A stretch of 64,000 nt of DNA, from the NCBI GenBank assembly GCA_019694165.1, contig JAIBCL010000004.1, forward strand, positions 1 to 64,000, given 5' to 3'. The notes under the pieces were generated by a model. That model was not told where the DNA came from. It was given only the letters and a program-made list of their open reading frames with translations, and made no database searches. Positions 44,946 through 54,878 of this stretch are shown piece by piece (positions within the stretch are counted from its first letter, which is position 1; every line of letters begins with the position of its first letter). The DNA comes from Verrucomicrobiaceae bacterium. GTDB taxonomy: Bacteria; Verrucomicrobiota; Verrucomicrobiia; Verrucomicrobiales; Verrucomicrobiaceae. The position numbers and the translations under genes were made by a program.

Positions 44946-47900
44946 ATGAAACCGCTTCGTCTGCTTTCGATCTGCACATTCCTTTCGCTTCGGTTGCTCG
45001 CCGAGAATCCGAACACTCCCGCTGACTTCACCATCGACACGACGGTTGTCGCGCCAAACCCCGATCGCTACGGCGTGAACAACGCGATCAATGGCTTCGC
45101 GGACTTCAACAACAAGGTCGTCGATCCGGGCTTCGAGCCGTTTGTGATTCGGAAGAAGGGCACGGCGAATGGCGGTGGCGCGGACTACTTGGTGAACTCG
45201 TCCACGAGTGGCCCGACGACGAGCGTGTATGACATCCTCGCGGACGAGTTCTTCAAGGACGCGAGCATTCGGGTGTATCGACCAAACGCGAGCAATCAGA
45301 TGACGCTCGTGCGCACGGGCACGGTTGAGCACTACTACAGCGGCTTCAATCGCATCATCAACAACCGCCTCACGAGCACGACCTTCCGTGATGGCGGGCT
45401 CGTCGCGGGCCGCACCTACTACTACGTGGTGCGCGCTTACGACTCGTCGGGCAATCAGTCGCAGAACTCGACTTCGGTGAGCGCCGTGGCGCTGGCGGGC
45501 AATGGCGTGGCGGAGGTGATCACGGGCACGGTGGCACAGTCGATCACGGATCAAGTCGCACCCGCGTCGCCAACGGGACTGAGCGCGACCGCGAATGCCG
45601 ATGGAACGATCACGCTGACGTGGAATGCAAACAGCGAGACCGACCTGTATGGCTATTGGGTGTTTCGTTCGGAGACAGACCCAGCGTTGCACAATCGGAT
45701 CTACATCAACGGCCCCGGTGCGGCGCTGGCGAGCGGCGACATCTACTTCCTGGAGATGAATCCCGTCAACGTGCCGATGGACAAGGTGAGCCCGCGCGTG
45801 CGCAGCTTCTTCGGTGGCAATGACTCATGGCGCGAGGTGGGCAATGGCGCAACGAAGCTGCGCGATGCGAGCACGAAGGCACCAGAGAACGGTGGTCGCA
45901 CCAGCATGAAGCTCTCCGCATCGAGCGCGAACGAGGTGAGCGTGCGGCAGTTCCGGCTCGGTGCGCCGGACAGTTTCTACGGCTCGCTCGCTCCGAGCAC
46001 GACCTATCGCGCGGAGGTGTGGCTGAAGCAGCAGAACGTCGCGAGCGGATCAGTCACGTTTCGTCTCACGGGTCCGTATTCGAGCATCGCGCACACATGG
46101 ACGGGCGTGACGGGAGCGTGGCAGAAGTTCACGTATGAGTTCACCACGTCGGCGACGTATCCGGTGCAAAACCAAGGCACGGCGGAGATCGTGCTCGCCT
46201 TCACCGGACCGGGCGACGTGTGGATGGACAACTTCTATTTGTATGATCCCACGCAGCCCACCTTCGCGCCGCGAGCCGCAGCCGTGCAACAACTCGCCGA
46301 CTACATGCCGGGCTGGTATCGCACGGATGCAGGACAAACCGACTCGAACTGGGGATCGTCGATGGAGGACTGGACGAACGACGACTCGCTCGCGCAGAAT
46401 CAGTTCAACACCTTCGGCGGACGCTCGCGACCCGAGCAACCGTATCACCTGCCGTATGCGCTTCAGCGCGCGAAGGATGGCGGCGCGAACCCGTGGCTCA
46501 TCGTCGGCAACTACTTCAACGAGCAGGAGTGGCTGAACCTCATCGAGTATCTCGCGGGTCCCGCAGGCACGCCGTATGGCGACAAGCGCATCGCGCAACG
46601 CGGCATCGCGACGCCGTGGACCGATGAGTTTCAGCGCATCCGTTTTGAGTATGGCAATGAGTTGTGGAACCCAACCTTCGAGTGGGGACTGAGCGGCACG
46701 CAGAGCGGACAGTTCGGCGAATACTTCTTCAACATCGCGCGCCAGAGTCCCTACTTCGCCGCCATCGCGAGCAAGGTGGACTTCACGCTCAATGGCCAGT
46801 TCGTCTCCGCTGCGACCAATGGCTACGCGGCGAGCGCGATGCAAGTGCCTGCCGCTGCCGGAGCGCCCGGACGCCTCGCGAACAGCGCCGACCTCGCATT
46901 CTACATCGGTGGCTGGGACGCAAACATCATCATCGGCGGCGGCATCGTCGCACCCAGCGGCTTCGCGGACTACCTCATGTATTCGGCCACTTACGGGAAG
47001 TATTGGTTCGATCAGCAGGCACAGATGCGTGACACGATCAACGCGCAGGGTCGCATCTTCAAACTGTGCAACTATGAGGCCGGACCCGGCTATGGCTTGC
47101 CCAGTGGCAACCTGCCTTACAACCCCGTCTCCGAAGCGTATGGCAAGTCGCTCGCCGCCGGTGTGGCCACGCTCGATTGCTTCCTCTACGGCACCTACAA
47201 GCGCATCGACCCGCAGTGCTACTTCACGCATCAGATGGGCACGAACTGGGCCTCGCACAGTTACCTGCATCAGGGCAATTATCCGTATGCGAGCTGGCTC
47301 GCGCTGCGCATGAGAAACCGCTACGTGAGCGGCGACATGATCGCCACGTCGATCAACACGGTGCCCACGCACGATCAGCCCGCATGGATTAATTCGACCA
47401 ATGGAGGCATCGCCGCGCCTGCCGCGCCGAACACACCGTTTGTCTCATGCTATGCGTTCCGCGACGGCAGCAAGTATTCGGTCTTCGTGCTCTCGCGCAA
47501 ATACAGCGGCGATACGCCTGTCACGCTGCGGCTGCCTTTCAATTCCATCACCAGCGGCACGCTCTACAAGCTCACCGGAACGCCCGAGGATCGTAACGAT
47601 CAAGGCACCTACGTCACGCAGGAGCAGCAGCAAGCCGTGAACAACTTCGCGCAGACGTATGCCTTCACGCTGCCTGCGAGTTCCGCGTATCTCTTTGTCT
47701 TCCATGGCGCGACCATCGTCGCTGAATCGAATCCGACCTGCACGATCACGCAGGCGCTCGCACAGGCTGACCCGACTTCCACGCAGAGCATCTCGTTCAG
47801 CGTTCACTTCAGCCAGCCGATCACCGGCTTCACCGCGAGCGATGTCATCATCGGCGGCACCGCTGGCGCGACGACGGCGACGGTCACGGAAATCGCACCA

Positions 47901-49229
47901 AACCTTGGCACCGACTTCCAGGTCGATGTCGTCGGCATGACCAACAGCGGCACAGTCACGATTAATGTGCTCGCGAATGCCGCCTTCAACGCGAGTAGCC
48001 AGGGCAACCTCGCCGCGTCGATCATCGACAACAGCGTGCAGTTCAACATGGCGCCCTTCGTCGCTTACGATGACTTCAACCTCACGCCGCCGAATCCGCC
48101 CTTCCTCAACGGCATCACCACTGGCGCTGGCTTCGCCGCCGCATGGCAGCTCACGAACTTCAATGCCGCGACGTATGGCGACGGCTACAAGCTCGCGACC
48201 ACAACGCCGCTCTCGTATCTGAATCTTCGCCGCACCGGCAGCTACATCGCTGGCGGGAAGAACTTCGATGTCGCCGCGCGCCTGCTCGATGTCGATACCA
48301 CGTTCGCCTTCTACAAGGTCGGCGGCAGCTCGCCATCACTCATCGGTCGCAGCGGCACCACGCTGTGGGTGAGCGCGATGTTCCGCAAGGACACCGGCGA
48401 CACGAATCGCCTGCTGCTCTTCACTTTGCCCAGCACGAGCAACGTCAGCATGGGCGGCAGCAATCTCGGCATCGGTTACGGCGGCGATGGCACACCCGCG
48501 CTCAACAACGGCACGCGCTACTGGTCACTCCAGGTGCGCAATGCCACCAACAACGGCTTTGATTATGTGCGCACCAACGTGCCCATCATCACCGGCCAAA
48601 CCGCGCTGCTCGTGCTGAAATGCAGCTTTGGAGCAACGGATCGCTTCGATCTTTTCGTCAATCCCGCATCTCTCGGCAGCACCGCACCTGCCATCGCCGA
48701 TGCCACCTGGACCACCACTGGCGCGACTGACATTAGCTTCCTCATGCTAGGCTACAGCGGCGGCACGAGCGGCGTGAGCCAATCGTCCATCGATGAACTC
48801 CGCTTCGGCCAAACCTTCGCCGACGTGACACCGACCTTCACACCGAGCGAGTCGTGGCGTCTCAACCACTTCGGCAGCGCCGCCAACAACGGCAACGCCT
48901 CCGACCTCGCCGACCCCGACGGCGACGGCATCCCCAACCTCCTCGAATATGCGCTCAATTCCCTGCCGAATAGCAATGCCAGCCGCGCCACTCCACTGCC
49001 TGCCACCACCTCCGTCAGCGGCCAAGACTACCTCACGCTGAACGTCCCCTGGAACACCACCGCAATCGACGTGACCTTCATCGTCGAAGTCTCCGACGAC
49101 CTCACAACCTGGCACTCAGGCCCGGCTTACACGACCGTCGTCAGCGCAGGTGCTAACCTCGTGGTGCGCGACAACACACCGATCGGAGGCGCATCGAAGC
49201 GCTTCATCCGACTTGCCGTCACTCATTAA
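44946..49229 (+). CDS. Large multidomain secreted glycosidase-like protein
   Basis: Encodes 1427 residues with a short signal (LRLLSICTFLSLRLLA). In order: an N-terminal beta region, an FN3-like domain (SPTGLSATANADGTITLTWN), a carbohydrate-binding-like beta sandwich (about 280-430), and a (beta/alpha)8-like catalytic region (about 440-850). The N-E pair in EYGNELWNPTFEW (about 566-578) and CNYEAGPGYGLPSG (about 706-719) are the candidate acids. Then come an Ig-like stretch (FTASDVIIGGTAGATTATV), a lectin-like sandwich (about 1040-1280), a DPDGDGIPNLLEYAL calcium-type repeat and a C-terminal beta domain like that of the glycosidase at 199-2226. It is probably cell-surface or secreted; the polysaccharide is unknown. 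Confidence 0.75.
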   Translation: MKPLRLLSICTFLSLRLLAENPNTPADFTIDTTVVAPNPDRYGVNNAINGFADFNNKVVDPGFEPFVIRKKGTANGGGADYLVNSSTSGPTTSVYDILADEFFKDASIRVYRPNASNQMTLVRTGTVEHYYSGFNRIINNRLTSTTFRDGGLVAGRTYYYVVRAYDSSGNQSQNSTSVSAVALAGNGVAEVITGTVAQSITDQVAPASPTGLSATANADGTITLTWNANSETDLYGYWVFRSETDPALHNRIYINGPGAALASGDIYFLEMNPVNVPMDKVSPRVRSFFGGNDSWREVGNGATKLRDASTKAPENGGRTSMKLSASSANEVSVRQFRLGAPDSFYGSLAPSTTYRAEVWLKQQNVASGSVTFRLTGPYSSIAHTWTGVTGAWQKFTYEFTTSATYPVQNQGTAEIVLAFTGPGDVWMDNFYLYDPTQPTFAPRAAAVQQLADYMPGWYRTDAGQTDSNWGSSMEDWTNDDSLAQNQFNTFGGRSRPEQPYHLPYALQRAKDGGANPWLIVGNYFNEQEWLNLIEYLAGPAGTPYGDKRIAQRGIATPWTDEFQRIRFEYGNELWNPTFEWGLSGTQSGQFGEYFFNIARQSPYFAAIASKVDFTLNGQFVSAATNGYAASAMQVPAAAGAPGRLANSADLAFYIGGWDANIIIGGGIVAPSGFADYLMYSATYGKYWFDQQAQMRDTINAQGRIFKLCNYEAGPGYGLPSGNLPYNPVSEAYGKSLAAGVATLDCFLYGTYKRIDPQCYFTHQMGTNWASHSYLHQGNYPYASWLALRMRNRYVSGDMIATSINTVPTHDQPAWINSTNGGIAAPAAPNTPFVSCYAFRDGSKYSVFVLSRKYSGDTPVTLRLPFNSITSGTLYKLTGTPEDRNDQGTYVTQEQQQAVNNFAQTYAFTLPASSAYLFVFHGATIVAESNPTCTITQALAQADPTSTQSISFSVHFSQPITGFTASDVIIGGTAGATTATVTEIAPNLGTDFQVDVVGMTNSGTVTINVLANAAFNASSQGNLAASIIDNSVQFNMAPFVAYDDFNLTPPNPPFLNGITTGAGFAAAWQLTNFNAATYGDGYKLATTTPLSYLNLRRTGSYIAGGKNFDVAARLLDVDTTFAFYKVGGSSPSLIGRSGTTLWVSAMFRKDTGDTNRLLLFTLPSTSNVSMGGSNLGIGYGGDGTPALNNGTRYWSLQVRNATNNGFDYVRTNVPIITGQTALLVLKCSFGATDRFDLFVNPASLGSTAPAIADATWTTTGATDISFLMLGYSGGTSGVSQSSIDELRFGQTFADVTPTFTPSESWRLNHFGSAANNGNASDLADPDGDGIPNLLEYALNSLPNSNASRATPLPATTSVSGQDYLTLNVPWNTTAIDVTFIVEVSDDLTTWHSGPAYTTVVSAGANLVVRDNTPIGGASKRFIRLAVTH

Positions 49230-49269
49230 TCATATCCGACTCATGAGCACACGACGTTCAGTCCTTGCA

Positions 49270-49716
49270 TCAAGGCGGGGCATTCAGCGCGAGACGGCAA
49301 TCCGCGAGGAACCGAAGTGGCTCACAAATCTCCAGATCACTCGCATAGAAGTGGCGGAGCGAGAGCAGGTGCGAATCATAGCTCACGAGATGACTGGCTG
49401 CGCCATTGATCGCACAGAGAAGAAACATCACGTCGTCAGGATCGACTGGGTAATGGCGGAAGTGGAAGACAGCCACCGTCACACATTCGCCGTGTCGCGC
49501 GAGCGAGTTGACGAAGGTCTGCACGTCTGCGGCGGGAATGCCCTTTTGCAACAGCTTCTCGGCATACTCAGCAAGGGTGTCGAGACTGAACAAAAACGTG
49601 AACTCACGACGCTGCCAGCGGTCGAGAATCTCCGCGTTGGGGCTGGTTGGATGCGTGCTGCGTTTGGCCGCGAGCACAACGTTTGTATCCAGAACAGCTC
49701 GCAATTGCCCTGCCAT
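49270..49716 (-). CDS. PIN-domain toxin (COG1569-type)
   Basis: Encodes 148 residues. PIN acidic residues are in place: AVLDTNVVLAAKRS (Asp10), FSLDTLAEYAEKLL (Glu in the second acid position) and DPDDVMFLLCAI, with a final SYDSHLLSL. COG1569 PIN proteins are RNases of type II toxin-antitoxin modules. The start codon directly follows the stop of the small gene at 49717-49971 (TAAATG), giving antitoxin-toxin order. Confidence 0.85.
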   Translation of the reverse strand: MAGQLRAVLDTNVVLAAKRSTHPTSPNAEILDRWQRREFTFLFSLDTLAEYAEKLLQKGIPAADVQTFVNSLARHGECVTVAVFHFRHYPVDPDDVMFLLCAINGAASHLVSYDSHLLSLRHFYASDLEICEPLRFLADCRLALNAPP

Positions 49717-49971
49717 TTAGAGCTTTGCGGTGAGATCTTGGTGCTGCTGCTTCAGTGTTTCAAACGAAGCATCCCAATCAAAACCGGCTGTTTGATCTTG
49801 AGCAGCCTGACGCAGCGCCTGCTCGGCGATCGTCCGTGCCTCGGGGCTGTGACGCTGACGACGGAGCGATTCGAGCTTCGCTTCATGACGAAGGAACATC
49901 GCCACGCGAATACCCAGGTCGGGAATGCCCGCCACGTCCGCCTGCACGTCAGATGGAATGTCGAAGGTCAT
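49717..49971 (-). CDS. Antitoxin partner of the PIN toxin
   Basis: Encodes 84 residues from ATG 49971 (ATG 49977 is also possible). It starts with a short beta segment (TFDIPSDVQADV) and continues as charged helices (VAMFLRHEAKLESLRRQR, TIAEQALRQAAQ) with a FDWDASFETLKQQHQDL tail. This is the usual size and layout of antitoxins paired with COG1569 PIN toxins, with an N-terminal DNA-binding strand and a toxin-binding tail. The assignment rests mainly on its position, ending flush with the toxin start. Confidence 0.75.
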   Translation of the reverse strand: MTFDIPSDVQADVAGIPDLGIRVAMFLRHEAKLESLRRQRHSPEARTIAEQALRQAAQDQTAGFDWDASFETLKQQHQDLTAKL

Positions 49972-50182
49972 GGTCATGGCACAGATCATAACTGGCTGCG
50001 TCGGGCATCGCAAGCAGCACGGCATACCTTTCCACCACCCAGCCCGCCGCGCGGCACGCGTGGTTCCGCGTTGGCGGACACCTCGTGGCGTCGCGATCAC
50101 CACCCCGTCGGCGGGCTGCGGTGGCGGGAGCTGACTCCTTGCTTGGCCTGATCTCATGTCGATGCTTCATTCCATCGCCGCC

Positions 50183-50857
50183 ATGCGCATCCTCCTTGTC
50201 GAAGACCAGACGAAAATCTCCCGCTTCATCGAGCGCGGGCTTCGCGAGGAGAACTTCATCGTCGATTGCGAGGCCGATGGCGCGAGCGGACTGCAACGAG
50301 CGCTCGAGACGCCTTACGACCTCATCATTCTCGATGTGATGCTGCCGGAGAAAGACGGCTTCACCGTGCTGAGTGAGTTGCGCGCCAAAGGCTGTCGCGC
50401 GCGCATCCTCATGCTCACCGCACTCGACAGCGTGCGTGATCGCGTGCGCGGACTTGAAGGCGGCGCGGATGATTACCTCGGCAAACCCTTCGCCTTCGCT
50501 GAGCTGCTCGCGCGCGTGCGGGTGCTGCTGCGTCGTGACGCGACCGATACCAGCCAGTTGCTGCGTTTTGCCGACCTCGAACTCGACCTGCACGAGCGCA
50601 AAGTGAAGCGTGCCAGCCAGTCGATTTTCCTGTCCGTCAAAGAGTTCGCCGTGCTCGCTCATCTGCTTCGCAATGCGGGCCGCGTCATCACGCGCACGCA
50701 GCTCGCGCAAGCGGTGTGGGACGAGAACTTCGATCCCTTCAGCAATGTCATCGACGTGACGATCTACCATCTGCGCGAGAAGGTGGATCGCGGCTTCGCG
50801 ACGCAGCTCATCCACACTGTGCGCGGCTCTGGCTACGTGCTGAAACAAACGCCATGA
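50183..50857 (+). CDS. OmpR-family response regulator (CusR-like)
   Basis: Encodes 224 residues from ATG 50183 (an in-frame ATG at 50156 lies upstream). The receiver domain (about 1-120) has acidic VEDQ, phospho-acceptor Asp51 in LIILDVMLPEKDGF, Thr in LMLTAL and Lys in LGKPFAF. The C-terminal winged helix (about 125-222) has FLSVKEFAVLAHLLRNAGRVITR and DVTIYHLREKVDR, typical of CusR/CopR-like regulators. The stop overlaps the sensor kinase start by four bases. The signal and regulon are unknown; the PIN module is divergent upstream. Confidence 0.92.
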   Translation: MRILLVEDQTKISRFIERGLREENFIVDCEADGASGLQRALETPYDLIILDVMLPEKDGFTVLSELRAKGCRARILMLTALDSVRDRVRGLEGGADDYLGKPFAFAELLARVRVLLRRDATDTSQLLRFADLELDLHERKVKRASQSIFLSVKEFAVLAHLLRNAGRVITRTQLAQAVWDENFDPFSNVIDVTIYHLREKVDRGFATQLIHTVRGSGYVLKQTP

Positions 50858-52251
50858 AGACGATCCGCGGCAAGCTGCTCATCACCCTCGGCCTCGTGCT
50901 CGCCGCTGCGCTCACGAGCGCGTCTGTGCTGACGTATGGCTTCTTCCGCAGCCGGCTCGACGACGACCTCGACTCGCACTTGAAGACTATTGCCTTCGCC
51001 GCGTCGCGTATCGCCGATCTTCGGCATGCGCAGGTGCAGACCTATCTCGAGCAAGGTCTCGATCTGAAGCCCGGCGGCGCGTTTGTCGTGCTGTTCGATC
51101 GCGATGGCAAACTCATCGATCACTCCACCGGATTCACCGAAGCACTGACACTCAGCGATGCCGTGCGTCAGTCATCTCCGGGGCGCAGCGAGGCCATGCT
51201 GGAAGAAGTGCGCACTCCGAGTGGCCGCGTGTTTCGCATCGCCACGTTCGCCCGCGTCGATTACCTCGACGGCGAGCGCAGTCTGCAATTCTTCGCCCAG
51301 GCCGGAATGCCACTGGATCGTCACCAGCTCAAACTCCGCCAGCTCACCATCTGGCTCGCGATCAGCGGCAGCGGCTTGTGGCTCATCGCGATGTTCATTG
51401 CCTGGCTGTTGATGAATCGCTGGTTGCACTCACTTACGACTTTGAGTCATGCCGCGAAGCAGATGACCGAGTCAAAACAGACACGTCAGCGCCTGCACGT
51501 CGATCCCCGCGATGCGGAGATCGCCAGTCTGTCGCAATCCATCAATCAGCTACTCGACCACCTCGACAGCGCCTACAGCACCCAGCAGCGTTTCGTCGCC
51601 GACGCCTCTCACGAACTGCGCACACCGCTGACAATTCTCCGCGGCGAGATCGAAGTCGCGCTGCGCAAGCCGCGCTCGGCGGACGAATACCGTGAGGTGC
51701 TGCAGAGTAATAAAGAAGAGATCGAGGCGCTGTCGCGACTCACTGACAATCTGCTTACGCTCGCACGTGCCGATGCCGGGCAAATTGCACTGCATCGAGA
51801 GGATATTGATTTGGTTGAACTCGTTCGCGATGTCAGCGTGCGACTTCAACCGGCGGCGGAGAAGCGTGGCGTGGGCATCGAGATCGAGGCGGAAGGCGAC
51901 ACACAGCTTTCCTGTGATCGCCTGCAAATCGAGCGCGTGGTTTTCAATCTCATCGACAATGCCGTCTCGTTTTCCCCGGCTGGCGAGTCCGTGAGTGTGG
52001 TGATCGGCGGAGTCGAAGGCGCGATTCGATTGGAAGTGAGGGATTCAGGGCCGGGAATTCAGGCCGACCATCTGCCGCACCTGTTTGATCGCTTTTACCG
52101 TGCCGATCAGTCGCGTTCGCGTGAGCACGAGGGGGCCGGGCTTGGACTGGCGATTGTGAAGGCCTTCGTCGAGGCAGATGGAGGCAGCGTGGAGGTGTAC
52201 AGCGAGTTTGGCCGGGGCAGCGCTTTCGTCGTTCGGTTTCCGAGAAGGTAG
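50854..52251 (+). CDS. Membrane sensor histidine kinase
   Basis: Encodes 465 residues from ATG 50854. Two membrane helices (about 8-30 and 165-190) bracket a periplasmic domain of some 135 residues. A HAMP domain (NRWLHSLTTLSHAAKQMTES), the H box FVADASHELRTPLT (His253), N box VVFNLIDNAVSFS, G1 DSGPGIQ and G2 GAGLGLAIVKAF follow. The architecture is CusS/QseC-like. It is coupled to the response regulator by an ATGA overlap, so the two form one system. The input is unknown. Confidence 0.93.
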   Translation: MKTIRGKLLITLGLVLAAALTSASVLTYGFFRSRLDDDLDSHLKTIAFAASRIADLRHAQVQTYLEQGLDLKPGGAFVVLFDRDGKLIDHSTGFTEALTLSDAVRQSSPGRSEAMLEEVRTPSGRVFRIATFARVDYLDGERSLQFFAQAGMPLDRHQLKLRQLTIWLAISGSGLWLIAMFIAWLLMNRWLHSLTTLSHAAKQMTESKQTRQRLHVDPRDAEIASLSQSINQLLDHLDSAYSTQQRFVADASHELRTPLTILRGEIEVALRKPRSADEYREVLQSNKEEIEALSRLTDNLLTLARADAGQIALHREDIDLVELVRDVSVRLQPAAEKRGVGIEIEAEGDTQLSCDRLQIERVVFNLIDNAVSFSPAGESVSVVIGGVEGAIRLEVRDSGPGIQADHLPHLFDRFYRADQSRSREHEGAGLGLAIVKAFVEADGGSVEVYSEFGRGSAFVVRFPRR

Positions 52252-52296
52252 GGACGAAATGGACGGAAGGTACCGCGCCCGATGGGCGTTCGGGAC

Positions 52297-53004
52297 TCAG
52301 TTGGTCTCGACGGGCGCAATCTGTTCCGGCGTCACGCGGCCGCCGGGAAGCTCCATGATCTTGATGTTGCGGAAGTGGATCTCGGCACCCTCGGATTCGA
52401 GGCAAAGATAGCCTTTGCGAACGGTCGATTCGCGCACGCCATTGACGAACTTGCCATTGATCGAATGCTTGATCGTGCCGTCCACGCACACCACGTCGTA
52501 GGTGTTCCATTCGCCTTTGCCCTTGCAGCGCATCTCATATGACATGCTGCGCTTTCCTCGAGGATTGTCGGGTATGCATTCGAGGCCGTTTGCGCCGAAG
52601 AGTTCGCCGGAGACGTAGCCGGGGTGGTTGGGCTGACCATCTTTCGTGGGGTGTAGTTTCGGCCACTCGAGTTCCAACATCTGTACCTCCATGCCTTTCG
52701 GCAGGGGCTTGCCCGGCGAACCTCGTCCTTCGCTCCAGACGAAGACGCCGCTGTTGCCGCCCGCTTCCATGTGCATCCACTCGATGTGCAGGATGAAGTT
52801 CTCATATTGCTTGTCGCTGCGCATCACGCCGGTCGGCTTGCCGCTGCACACGAGCAGACCATCCTTCACGGTCCACGTTTCTTTGCTCGTGTTCACATCC
52901 ACCCAGCCGGAGAGGTCCTTGCCGTTGAAGAGATCCACCCACTGCGGCACGTCGCCGGCGAGAATGGCACTGCTGAAGATGAAGGAGAGAAGGAATGGTT
53001 TCAT
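52297..53004 (-). CDS. Secreted DUF1080 (3-keto-disaccharide hydrolase-type) protein
   Basis: Encodes 235 residues with a Sec signal ([12 protein letters not shown]). The concanavalin-like fold of DUF1080 is shown by [65 protein letters not shown] and the closing [19 protein letters not shown]. Characterised members cleave 3-keto-glucosides. Its start overlaps the deacylase stop by four bases (ATGA), so the two are translated from one message. Confidence 0.9.
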   Translation of the reverse strand: MKPFLLSFIFSSAILAGDVPQWVDLFNGKDLSGWVDVNTSKETWTVKDGLLVCSGKPTGVMRSDKQYENFILHIEWMHMEAGGNSGVFVWSEGRGSPGKPLPKGMEVQMLELEWPKLHPTKDGQPNHPGYVSGELFGANGLECIPDNPRGKRSMSYEMRCKGKGEWNTYDVVCVDGTIKHSINGKFVNGVRESTVRKGYLCLESEGAEIHFRNIKIMELPGGRVTPEQIAPVETN

Positions 53005-54458
53005 GGTGTGACTCTCACTGCGCGTCCTGCGCGTGCATCTTTCACGAGTTCGCCATCGCGCACGACAAAGGTGCCATTCACGATCACCTGCGCAATGCCA
53101 GCAGAAGGCGTGGTGGGCGCTTCAAAGGTCGCGCGATCGATGATCTTCGCAGGATCGAAGACCGTGATGTCAGCGTCGGCACCGACGGCGATGCGGCCTT
53201 TGTGTTTCATCATCGGCACGTGCGCTTCGAGGCGTTTCGCGGGCAGGATGGTCATCTTCGCCAATGCATCCATCAGCGGCAGCAGCTTCTTCTCGCGCGA
53301 GTAGTGTCCGAGCACGCGGGCAAATGTGCCTGCGCCGCGCGGATGCCCTTTGCCGTCGATGAACGGCACACCGTCGCTGGCGATCATCACACCGGGATGC
53401 GCGATGGCCTTCTCCACATTCGCATCCTTCATCATGTAGATGATCACCCAGCCGCCTTCTTTGCGATACTCCTCAAACGTCTTCTGTGTCAGCCGCTCAC
53501 CGGTCGCCGCCCAGGCAAGGTCGCCGTAACTGATCTTGAGATTGTCCTGCCAGCCGGGATTGAACATCGCGGACTCCAGCATCGTCGATGCCGCCGTGTA
53601 GGGATAGACCTCCGTCGTGAGGTCCAAGCCTGACGCCTTGCTCGCATCAATGAGCTTCAATACCTCGTCCATGTCGCCGATCGCACTGCTGCCGATGTGG
53701 ACGATGTGCAATGCAGCGCCCGTCTTCTTCGCCGTGTCGATCGCTTCGCGAATCGCCGCGATGCCAAACGCGCGCGTATGCACGAAGACAGGCACCTTGC
53801 GCTCCGCTGCGATGCGGAACATCGCTTCGATCTCGGCGGGCTCTGCGGCAGGCGTGTAGTTGATGCCAAAGCCGACACCGAGTGCGCCTTCATCCAGCCC
53901 CTGACGGATCGCCTTGCTCATCAGCTCCAATTCTTTGTCCGTCGCGGGTTTGTTCGCACCATCGGGATTCGCGCCGAGCCCTGTGAGCTTCACGCGATTC
54001 ACGGCCCAGTGCCCGATCTCCACTCCTGGATGAAACGCGGCAAACCTCGCCGTGATGTGCCCGACCGTGGCTCCGTAGTGAATCGGAGCCTGGCCTTCCA
54101 TCGTCCGATACCACGCCGCCACGGGATACACGCCCGTCTCCAAGTCGAGCGCCGTGGTCACACCATCGCGGGCTTTGATTTGCAGATCACCCGTCGTCTG
54201 ACCGTGAGCGTGGATGTCGATGAAGCCCGGCGAAACAACATAGCCGGAGGCATCCAGCGTTTGTTTGCCAGCCAGCGGCGCTTCCGAGATCATGGCGATC
54301 CTGCCGTCTTTGATGCCGAGATGCCGCACCGCATCCAGACTCGTTGCCGGGTCCATGACACGACCATTGTTGATCACGAGATCAAACGTGTCCTCTGCGG
54401 GAAGCCAGCAGGTAGTGAAGCTGGCAAACATCAAAGCAAGAAGGTGACGGCGAGGCAT
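53001..54458 (-). CDS. Secreted amidohydrolase of the N-acyl-D-amino acid deacylase type
   Basis: Encodes 485 residues from ATG 54458 with a signal ([16 protein letters not shown]). Amidohydrolase features: [23 protein letters not shown], the metal motif [12 protein letters not shown] (HxH), [33 protein letters not shown] and, late, MIASDGVPF and the [13 protein letters not shown] block. The [16 protein letters not shown] and [12 protein letters not shown] blocks close the composite domain. D-aminoacylase-like activity is inferred from family; the substrate could also be an N-acyl sugar or cyclic imide. It is coupled to the DUF1080 gene. Confidence 0.88.
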   Translation of the reverse strand: MPRRHLLALMFASFTTCWLPAEDTFDLVINNGRVMDPATSLDAVRHLGIKDGRIAMISEAPLAGKQTLDASGYVVSPGFIDIHAHGQTTGDLQIKARDGVTTALDLETGVYPVAAWYRTMEGQAPIHYGATVGHITARFAAFHPGVEIGHWAVNRVKLTGLGANPDGANKPATDKELELMSKAIRQGLDEGALGVGFGINYTPAAEPAEIEAMFRIAAERKVPVFVHTRAFGIAAIREAIDTAKKTGAALHIVHIGSSAIGDMDEVLKLIDASKASGLDLTTEVYPYTAASTMLESAMFNPGWQDNLKISYGDLAWAATGERLTQKTFEEYRKEGGWVIIYMMKDANVEKAIAHPGVMIASDGVPFIDGKGHPRGAGTFARVLGHYSREKKLLPLMDALAKMTILPAKRLEAHVPMMKHKGRIAVGADADITVFDPAKIIDRATFEAPTTPSAGIAQVIVNGTFVVRDGELVKDARAGRAVRVTP

Positions 54459-54878
54459 GCGGCAGATCCAGAGCACAAACGCACCTTTGTCACGGAATTC
54501 CTTCACAACAATGCCATCGAACGCCACGGCTCCCGCGACGTCATGCTCTCCAATGACACCTACAACGGTGCGACATGATCCAAAACAAGGCCCGCTCTCC
54601 GGTGCGCGCGCCTCCCACCGATCTCTGCCTGCCGCCCGATCGATGCATCCTCATGACCGTCGGCAGCAGCCTTGGCGGGCAGGCCAGATTCATTTCGTCA
54701 GCGCTTCCCATCTGTTGCTAACGCAAAAGACCACGAATGCGGCCACCCGAGTGGCGCTTCAATTAAGAATGCACGAGCGCTCACGTTCCGTTACGCGAAA
54801 CGGTCGAAGGAGCACCCCGAGTGGAATGTCCACCGCGATTCGCTGGTGTTTGATGCGCTGACGCGGTAACGGAACCCC
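54459..54878. other. 420-base stretch without a convincing gene
   Basis: It lies between the DUF1501 stop and the deacylase start, both on the minus strand, and should hold the deacylase/DUF1080 promoter. On the plus strand a 65-codon frame (54672-54869) ends in a compositionally protein-like run (FRYAKRSKEHPEWNVHRD) but matches no family I know. It may be a decayed gene fragment. Lower GC than its neighbours is apparent around 54690-54780. Confidence 0.4.

Noticed and set aside
49150..50151. Plus-strand frame covering the PIN toxin and antitoxin region
   Set aside because: The minus strand holds two genes joined stop-to-start with PIN active-site residues; the plus frame has no recognisable protein features.
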